Assembly (NCBI GenBank): GCA_028865235.1
Contig: CP114561.1
Location: 1,012,001-1,076,000 of the forward strand
Origin: Candidatus Manganitrophus sp.
Lineage (GTDB): Bacteria > Nitrospirota > Nitrospiria > SBBL01 > Manganitrophaceae
Length of the DNA stretch: 64,000 nt
Direction: 5' to 3'
Shown: in pieces, positions 58,060 through 64,000 of the stretch
How the letters are laid out: every line of letters begins with the position of its first letter
Position numbering within the stretch: the stretch's first letter is position 1
Made by a program: the position numbers and the translations under genes
The notes under the pieces: model-generated
Told to the model about the DNA's origin: nothing
The model's database searches: none
Seen by the model: the letters and a program-made list of their open reading frames with translations, nothing else

Positions 58060-59694
58060 TTGATCGCCTACCTGAAAAAAATCGGGGTCGATCACCTCTT
58101 CGGCATTCCCGGAGACCTCGTCATCAAGCTCTTCCTCCAATTCGGGAAGCCGCGAGGATTGAAGGTGATCACCTTCTCCCATGAGCCGGGGGTCGGCTTC
58201 GCCGCCGACGGCTACGCGCGGAGCGCCGGAAAGCTCGGCGTCGTCTGCGTCACCTACGGCGCCGGCGGGCTCAACATGGTCAATCCGGTCGCCGGCTCCT
58301 TCTCCGAGAAGGTCCCGATCCTGGTCATCTCCGGCGGACCGGGAGAGGAAGAACGAAAGCTCGGCGTTCTCATCCATCATCAAGCCAAAGAGATCGAATC
58401 GCAGCTCCACATCTATAAAGAGCTGACCTGCGCGGCGAAGATCGTCGACGATCCGAACCGGGCCGCCGAAGAGATCGACGAAGTGATCCAGGCGATCCTG
58501 CGGGAAAGACGGCCCGGTTATCTGGAGATCCATCGGGACAAAGTCGATATGATGATCTCCGTTCCCAAGCGGATTCTGGATTGGGATGGGCGGTTCACCG
58601 GGGTTCCTTCCGACAAACGAAAGGTGATCGAGGCGGCGCGGGAGACGGTGGCCCGGTTCAAGCAGGCGAAGCGGCCGGTGATCATCGTCGGGATTGAAGT
58701 CCGGCGCTTCGGGCTGGCGAAAGAGATGATTCGACTGGCCGAGGCGATCGGCGCGCCGGTGCTGACCAATGTCCTCGCGAAAGGGGCCTTTCCGATGGAC
58801 CATCCGCTGGCGATGGGGGTTTATATCGGGGCATTGAGCCACCCCGCCATCCACAAGCGGGTCGCCCAGGCCGACCTGGTCTTGAGTCTCGGGACCCTTC
58901 TGACCGACATGGACCTCGGCATTCAGCCGCCGGAGATCCCCCGCGAGAAGTCGATCTGGGCCGTCGAGAACCGGGTCCACATCAGCTTTCACACCTATAC
59001 CGACGTGCAGATCAACGATTTTATCAAAGCCCTTCTCAAGCTGCCCTTGCCTCGTCACAAGGAGAAGATCACCTACTACGACAATCTGCCGAAGCGGACG
59101 ACGGAGATCCGATCGGACCGGCCGATCCAGATGGCCGAAGTGCTGCACGAGGTGAACGACTTCCTCACAGAGCGGAAAGCGTTCATGGCGATCACCGAAT
59201 CGGGGGACTCCCTCTTTGCCGGGATCGACCTGAAGGTCGGCAGCAGCGTCTACCTGGCGCAGGGGTATTACGCGTCGATGGGATTCGCGATTCCGGGCGG
59301 ATTGGGGGCGCAGATCGGGACCGGGCTTCGGCCGCTGATCCTCTGCGGCGACGGCGCTTTTCAGATGACGGGGCATGAGATCTCGCAGGCCCCCCGCCAC
59401 CGGCTCAACCCGATCGTGCTGCTCCTCAACAACAAAGGGTGGGGCATTTTCCGACCGATCGCCGAGCGGGAGACACTGCTGGCGATCCCCGACTGGCCTT
59501 ATGCCGAGCTGGCCCGGCTCTGGGGCGGGGTCGGATTTAAAGCCGGGACGGTTCCGGAGCTGCGGGATGCGCTCCTGAAGGCGGAGAAGCTGACCTCGTT
59601 CGTCATCATCGAGGTCGCCATCCAGCCGAACGATCTCTCCCCGATGGCCCGCAAGTACATCGGCGCCGCGGCCAAGAAAGCGCGGCTTTCCTGA
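58060..59694 (+). CDS. thiamine-diphosphate-dependent alpha-keto acid decarboxylase family protein, N-terminus probably clipped
   Basis: 544 residues from the TTG at 58,060. Decarboxylase features: GVDHLFGIPGDLVIKLFLQF G, TPP-activating Glu in TFSHEPGVGFAADGYARSAG, CVTYGAGGLNMVNPVAGSFS, and the TPP-binding motif LILCGDGAFQMTGHEISQAP with NKGWGIF. The upstream residues DFLIAYLKKIGVDHLFG are expected to follow a start about 10 residues earlier, which falls in the hsdR junction. No ribosome-binding site is visible at the TTG. Closest to indolepyruvate/pyruvate decarboxylase-like proteins; cytoplasmic, converts a 2-keto acid to an aldehyde. Followed by an aldolase gene. Confidence 0.88.
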   Translation: MIAYLKKIGVDHLFGIPGDLVIKLFLQFGKPRGLKVITFSHEPGVGFAADGYARSAGKLGVVCVTYGAGGLNMVNPVAGSFSEKVPILVISGGPGEEERKLGVLIHHQAKEIESQLHIYKELTCAAKIVDDPNRAAEEIDEVIQAILRERRPGYLEIHRDKVDMMISVPKRILDWDGRFTGVPSDKRKVIEAARETVARFKQAKRPVIIVGIEVRRFGLAKEMIRLAEAIGAPVLTNVLAKGAFPMDHPLAMGVYIGALSHPAIHKRVAQADLVLSLGTLLTDMDLGIQPPEIPREKSIWAVENRVHISFHTYTDVQINDFIKALLKLPLPRHKEKITYYDNLPKRTTEIRSDRPIQMAEVLHEVNDFLTERKAFMAITESGDSLFAGIDLKVGSSVYLAQGYYASMGFAIPGGLGAQIGTGLRPLILCGDGAFQMTGHEISQAPRHRLNPIVLLLNNKGWGIFRPIAERETLLAIPDWPYAELARLWGGVGFKAGTVPELRDALLKAEKLTSFVIIEVAIQPNDLSPMARKYIGAAAKKARLS

Positions 59695-59792
59695 AACCGA
59701 CATTGATCTTTCCCCCCTGGTTTTGCTAAGCTAAAATCAATTTTCCTCTGACGACCCTCTCAATCAAACCCTACTGAATAAGGAGACAACGG

Positions 59793-61247
59793 ATGCAGTT
59801 CGAAACGATGAGCCAGCTGGGCGACACGATTAAAGGCATCATTGAGATTTCGAATGGGCAGGTGAAGGTGCTCGATCCGGGCCGGGTGCGCGGGGCGCTC
59901 ATCGACCGGCTCGTCCACACCGCCGTTTTTCATGAGAAGCCCGACATGCGCGCCACCGCCCGGTGGACCATCAAAATGGCCGCGCCCCAGCTCGGGGTTC
60001 ACCTCGCTTCCATCCAGCCGCTGTATGAAGCGATGGGCCGGGGAGAGGTCGACGGCTTCACCGCGCCGGCGGTTAATGTCCGGGGGATGGCATACGACAC
60101 CGCCCGCGCCCTGATCCGCTCGGCCAACCGGAATAACGTCGGCGCCTTCATCCTAGAGATCGCCAAGTCCGAAATGGGCTACACCCATCAGTCTCCCGCC
60201 GAATATGCCGCCGTCATGACCGCCGCCGCCATCCAGGAAGGCTACCAGGGCCCCCTCTTTATTCAGGGGGACCACATCCAGCTCAATGCGAAGAAGTTCA
60301 AAGAGAACCGCCAGAAAGAAGTGGACGGCGTCCGCAAGCTGATGAAGGAGGCGATTACCGCCGGCTTCTTCAACATCGACATCGACTCCTCCACGCTGGT
60401 CGATCTCGACCGTCCCAACGTCGTCGAGCAGCAGCGGGATAATTTCGAGGTGGGGGCCGATCTGACCGCCTATGTCCGGTCGCTGGAGCCGAAGGGGGTG
60501 ACCATCTCGGTCGGCGGGGAGATCGGCGAGGTCGGCGGGAAAAATTCGACGGTTGAGGAATTCAAAGTTTATATCGACAACTATCTGGCGACCCTGCAGA
60601 AGATGAAACCGGGCGCCAAAGGGATCAGCAAGATCTCGGTCCAGACCGGCACCAGCCACGGCGGCGTTCCGATGCCCGACGGCACCGTCGCCAAGGTAAA
60701 GCTCGACTTCGGCGTGCTGGAATCGATTTCAAAGGTCGCACGCGAAGCGTACGGCCTCGCCGGCGCGGTGCAGCATGGCGCTTCCACCCTGCCGCCGGAG
60801 GTCTTCGACCGCTTCCCGAAAACCGGAACGGCCGAGATTCACCTCGCCACCGAGTTCCAGAACATGATCTATGAACAGCTCCCCGCTCCATTCAAGGATG
60901 AAATCTACGCCTACCTGCGGGAGGAGTGCAAGGACGAGATGAAATCGGGGCAGACCGACGAGCAGTTCATCTATAAGACACGGAAGAAAGCGCTCGGACC
61001 GTTCAAGAAACGCTTCTGGAATCTTCCGACCGATCTTCGGCAGAAGATCGGTCAGGTCTTGGAAGACAAGTTCACCTTCCTTTTTAACAAGCTGAATGTC
61101 GTCGGCACGAAGAAAGTGGTCACCCAGTGGGTCAAGCCGGTCGAGGTTTCGTTCGCCATCCGCGACGAGATCGCCGCGGCCGAGGCCGAAACGAAGGCCG
61201 CCGCGCAACCGGCGAAGAAAGAAGAGGTCAATCCGAATGCAGACTAA
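59793..61247 (+). CDS. class II fructose-bisphosphate aldolase family protein
   Basis: 484 residues; AAGGAGACAACGG before the ATG. Zinc aldolase elements: ANRNNVGAFILEIAKSEMGY, GPLFIQGDHIQLNAKKFKEN (His/Asp), FNIDIDSSTLVDLDRP, VQTGTSHGGVPMPDGTVAKV (zinc His) and AVQHGASTLPPEVFDRFPKT (His/Ala). It is about 130 residues longer than the usual class II enzyme, with a helical C-terminal extension (DEIYAYLREECKDEMKSGQT) and a charged tail. It splits a phospho-ketose, probably fructose-1,6-bisphosphate, in glycolysis/gluconeogenesis, but the extension and the neighbour leave a related sugar phosphate possible. Overlaps the DUF4412 start by 11 bases. Confidence 0.9.
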   Translation: MQFETMSQLGDTIKGIIEISNGQVKVLDPGRVRGALIDRLVHTAVFHEKPDMRATARWTIKMAAPQLGVHLASIQPLYEAMGRGEVDGFTAPAVNVRGMAYDTARALIRSANRNNVGAFILEIAKSEMGYTHQSPAEYAAVMTAAAIQEGYQGPLFIQGDHIQLNAKKFKENRQKEVDGVRKLMKEAITAGFFNIDIDSSTLVDLDRPNVVEQQRDNFEVGADLTAYVRSLEPKGVTISVGGEIGEVGGKNSTVEEFKVYIDNYLATLQKMKPGAKGISKISVQTGTSHGGVPMPDGTVAKVKLDFGVLESISKVAREAYGLAGAVQHGASTLPPEVFDRFPKTGTAEIHLATEFQNMIYEQLPAPFKDEIYAYLREECKDEMKSGQTDEQFIYKTRKKALGPFKKRFWNLPTDLRQKIGQVLEDKFTFLFNKLNVVGTKKVVTQWVKPVEVSFAIRDEIAAAEAETKAAAQPAKKEEVNPNAD

Positions 61248-62084
61248 TGATCATGGGCGAAAACGTCCAATCCGTCGAATCGCCGGGATCTTTCTCCTCC
61301 TCGCGGTCCTCTTCCCCCTGCAGGCCGGCGCGGGCGTGATCCTCGGCTTCGAGGCGAATGCTTCGAAAGAGACCCCCTCCGCCAGCCGATTCACACTGGA
61401 AGGGAAGAAGCTCCGCGCCGAAGATCCCCATGGGGCGGTGATGATCTTCGACGGGGAGAAGCAGACCCTCTGGACGATCGACCCGAAGGGGAAGCGCTAC
61501 ACCGAGGTGACCGAGGCCGACGCGAACCGGATCAAAGAGATGCAGGCGCAAATGGAACAGCAGATGAAGGAGCGGCTGAAGGCGCTCCCCCCGATCAGCG
61601 GAAAGAGATGGAAGAGCGATTGGAAGGGATGCGGGCGAAGCCGGCCGAAGCGCCCAAGCTGACCTTTGAGCCGACCGGCGATACGAAAAAGACGAAACAT
61701 GGCTTCTCGTGCAAGCCACACCGTGTCTTGGCGAATGGAAAACCGATCGAAGAGGCTTGCTTCATCCCTTGGAAAGAGGCCGGCCTTTCGGTCGACGATT
61801 TCCGGGCCTTTGACGCCCTCGATCAATTCTTCAGAAAGCTCGGCACGCAGGGGGGGAATCAGCAGAATCAAATTTTCGGAGACCTCGCCCAATCCCCCGG
61901 CATCCCCGCCCATGTCGCGATGATCGGCCCCGACGGAACCGTCGGCGTCGAACAAGACCTTGTCATCCTAAAAAAAGAGGAGATCCCCTCCGACCAATTC
62001 ATCCCGCCAGCCGGACTGAAAAAAGAATCGCTCTTCGGTGGCGGCGGGGGAGGCGGAGAAGGCCACGGCGATCCAAGAATGTAG
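61237..62084 (+). CDS. DUF4412-domain exported protein (one frameshift)
   Basis: 282 residues once one C is added to the run at 61,587-61,592. Signal peptide RRIAGIFLLLAVLFPLQAGA, then EANASKETPSASRFTLEGKK LRAEDPHGAVMIFDGEKQTL WTIDPKGKRYTEVTE, the DUF4412 beta structure seen in exported proteins of this family, a coiled-coil stretch, and after the shift GDTKKTKHGFSCKPHRVLAN GKPIEEACFIPW. Ends in a glycine-rich tail. Periplasmic or lipoprotein-like, function unknown. Cotranscribed with the aldolase gene by overlap. Confidence 0.8.
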
Positions 62085-62103
62085 GGGACGGGGCTGCCCC
62101 TAC
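62081..62103. repeat. palindrome carrying the stop codons of two convergent genes
   Basis: GTAGGGGACGGGGCTGCCCC TAC: arms GTAGGGG and CCCCTAC. The TAG of the DUF4412 gene (62,082-62,084) lies in the left arm and the TAG of the AlkA gene (62,100-62,102, minus strand) in the right arm. It may serve as a hairpin between the convergent genes, but no U-run follows. Confidence 0.75.
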
Positions 62104-62726
62104 GATTCCTTCGGTCCGTTGTTCAGACTTTTCCAAAGATACCAGGTCGCAATCGATCGGTAGGGCCGCCACGGCCGGGCAATCTTCTGAATTCTTTCGG
62201 GGGAGGGGATTTTCCGCAGCCTGTAAGCCCGCTGAACCGCCTTCTTCAATCCGAGATCGCCCACCGGCAAAACATCGGTCCGATTCAAAGCAAAGATCAA
62301 AAACATCTCCGCCGTCCACCGGCCGATCCCCTTCACCGCGACCAGTCGGGCGATGATCTCCTCGTCGGGAAGGGAATGAAATTCCTTCGGGCGGATCTCA
62401 CCGGCAATCCACCGTCCGGCCAGATCTTTCACGTAAGCGATTTTCTGCCGTGAGAGGCCAACCCCGCGGAGTTCCTCCTCCGGGATGGAGAAGATCGCCT
62501 TCGGCGTGACCAAGCTGCGCGGACAGATTGCGACAAGGCGCTGAAAGATGGTATCGGCCGCTTTCACCGAGAGCTGCTGCGAGACGATCGCCTCGACCAG
62601 GGAGACGAAAGGATCGGGAGCATGGGTCAAGCGGCAAGGACCGATCGCATCGATAAAGGTCGATAACACCGGGTCGGCCTCGGCGAGCGCACGGCAGGCC
62701 GATTCAAAACCGCCGTTCTGCGACAT
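62100..62726 (-). CDS. DNA-3-methyladenine glycosylase II-like (AlkA family)
   Basis: 208 residues from the ATG at 62,726. HhH-GPD glycosylase: IVSQQLSVKAADTIFQRLVA (substrate pocket), LPDEEIIARLVAVKGIGRWT AEMFLIFALNRTDVLPVGDL with the helix-hairpin-helix KGIGRWTAEMFLIFAL and catalytic Asp in LPVGDLGLKKAVQRAY. These enzymes remove alkylated purines to start base-excision repair. A TTG four codons upstream is an alternative start. It lies 22 bases downstream of the ABC-F gene end on the same strand. Confidence 0.93.
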   Translation of the reverse strand: MSQNGGFESACRALAEADPVLSTFIDAIGPCRLTHAPDPFVSLVEAIVSQQLSVKAADTIFQRLVAICPRSLVTPKAIFSIPEEELRGVGLSRQKIAYVKDLAGRWIAGEIRPKEFHSLPDEEIIARLVAVKGIGRWTAEMFLIFALNRTDVLPVGDLGLKKAVQRAYRLRKIPSPERIQKIARPWRPYRSIATWYLWKSLNNGPKES

Positions 62727-62748
62727 ATTCTTTATCAAGATTCACCCT

Positions 62749-64000
62749 TCATCCCGCCCGCTTGCTCTCCAGCGCTTCCCATCGGGCAATCCTCTCCTCT
62801 AAGGTTTTTTCGATTTGGGAAAGCTCATTCGACCAGTCGGTTACTCCGGCGGCACTCTTGGCATGCGCCGACGGATCGGCAAAAAAGATTTCCAGCTCCC
62901 GCTTCCTCGCCTCCAGTTTTTCAATCTCCCGTTCGATTCCTTCCAGCTCTTTCTTTTCCTTGAAACTAAGCCCTTTTCGGTCAACCGGTGCGGTCGACTT
63001 TTGCGAGGATCCGTTCGCCGCGCTTTTTTCCAGCCCGTCACGGCGATCAGCGGAAGGGACCTTCTCCCCTTTCGCCAACGCCTCCTCGTTTTTAAGGCGG
63101 GTCAGATAGGTTTCATAATTTCCCTCGGTGTAGCGGACGCCCCTCCCCTTCGAAGCTCAAAATGCCGGTGGCGACCTTGTCGAGGAAGAACCGGTCGTGG
63201 GTCACCATGAGAACGCAGCCGTTGTAGCCGACGAGGGCATCGTCGAAAAGCTGAAGGGTCGGGATATCGAGATCGTTCGTCGGCTCGTCGAGAATCAGAA
63301 AGTTGGCGCTCTCCAGCATCATCTTCGCCAAAATCAGGCGCGCCTTTTCCCCTCCCGACAACGTTCGGATGTACCGCTTTTGATCGTGATGTTCGAAGAG
63401 AAAATCGGCGAGATAACCGGTTTTGTGCCGCCGCTGCTCTCCCACCGTCACCCAGTCCCCCTCCCCGAGGGCCTCCTCCACTTTGAGATTGGGATCGATC
63501 GACTCCCGTTTCTGATCGAAGTAGGCGATCTTGGTGTTTTTTCCGCGGACGATCCGGCCGGCGGTCGGAAGCTCCTCCCCCAAAATCATCCGCAGCAGGG
63601 TGGTCTTCCCCGCGCCGTTCGACCCGATGATCCCGATCCGATCCCCCGCCTTCAGCTTGAGGCTCAGGTCCGGATCAATGTCCTCCCCTCGAATGATTTG
63701 CAAAGGGCGTCCAACTCCAAGATCGTGTGCCCCAGCCGCTGGTCGGTTTCAAGACGAAGTCCGATGTCCCGTTCAACGTGATCTTTCCGCTGCTCCTGCA
63801 TCGTATAAAACCGGTCGATCCGGGCCTTCGACTTGGTCGTCCGGGCCTTGGCCCCCTGCCGCATCCACTCCGACTCGCGGCGCAGCAGGGTGATCAGCCT
63901 TCCCTGGTCGCGCGATTCGTGAAGCAACCGGTCGGCCCTCCCCTCCAGATAGTCGAGATAGCCCCCGAGATAACTGTAGACCCCTCCCGATTCGATCTCG
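62749..64000 (-). CDS. ABC-F ATPase (Uup-like), truncated by window end, two frameshifts
   Basis: The gene enters from beyond 64,000. Read on the minus strand: linker with EWMRQGAKARTTKSKARIDR FYTM, then the second ATPase domain GDRIGIIGSNGAGKTTLLRM ILGEELP (Walker A), RTLSGGEKARLILAKMMLES ANFLILDEPTNDLDIPTLQL (signature and Walker B) and VLMVTHDRFFLDKVATGIL. Shifts near 63,690 and 63,145 interrupt it; the end reads RDGLEKSAANGSSQKSTAPV with a coiled-coil tail ELSQIEKTLEERIARWEALE. The Uup type lacks membrane domains and acts on DNA or ribosomes. Confidence 0.9.

Noticed and set aside
58000..58120. A real HsdR-decarboxylase fusion protein
   Set aside because: The HsdR frame runs on out of frame with the decarboxylase and ends at a stop soon after, so no fused protein would be made.

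Overview
The window is chromosomal DNA from a Gram-negative, respiring bacterium. It shows a proton-pumping NADH dehydrogenase operon, an outer-membrane porin, lipobox signals and a cytoplasmic-membrane FtsH. Gene content and GC-rich but codon-mixed style would fit a Nitrospirota-like or related environmental lineage, but this is an impression and no marker here settles it. There is one tRNA (Arg, CCT). I see no rRNA, no CRISPR array and no recognisable insertion sequence.

Layout. 1-5.8 kb: 3' end of a nuo operon (nuoJ-K-L-M-N). 5.8-9.1 kb: a RelE/Phd toxin-antitoxin pair, an exported repeat protein, a flavin reductase and a PilZ protein. 9.4-14.7 kb: a very large hybrid sensor kinase convergent with an ion transporter. 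14.8-25.5 kb: envelope and ion-homeostasis genes (a TreY remnant, ClC channel, wHTH regulator with two small membrane proteins, MarR, DUF2254, DUF421, YihY, Na+/H+ antiporter with an NAD-binding tail, MscS, BON lipoprotein). 25.7-29.7 kb: a universal-stress remnant, small enzymes, a porin and tandem isochorismatase-like hydrolases. 29.8-34.7 kb: a BMP-type nucleoside/nucleobase ABC transporter operon continuous with those hydrolases, preceded by a possible sigma-54 promoter and an intrinsic terminator that looks like an attenuator. 34.9-42.9 kb: response regulator, tRNA-Arg, DJ-1/DUF1284 pair, FtsH, BON and glycine-zipper stress genes, holin-like protein and gamma carbonic anhydrase. 43-49.7 kb: metabolic hydrolases and an operon of a HerA-like ATPase with two unknown proteins. 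49.9-58.05 kb: a type I restriction-modification island (hsdM-hsdS-AlbA_2 gene-hsdR). 58-64 kb: thiamine-diphosphate decarboxylase, class II aldolase, DUF4412 protein, AlkA-type glycosylase and an ABC-F ATPase running off the end.

Reading quality is the dominating feature. More than twenty otherwise well-preserved genes carry one or two single-base indels, very often in G/C or A homopolymers. Four tracts (central nuoL, central ftsH, central herA-like gene, hsdM/hsdR) carry many frameshifts and use a distinctly higher-GC, CTG-rich codon style than their flanks. The hsdR gene also ends abruptly inside the start of the decarboxylase gene at about 58,050. The simplest reading is a long-read or hybrid assembly with poorly polished, possibly chimeric segments. 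I therefore annotate these genes as single genes with frameshifts, not as true pseudogenes, and give the shift positions.
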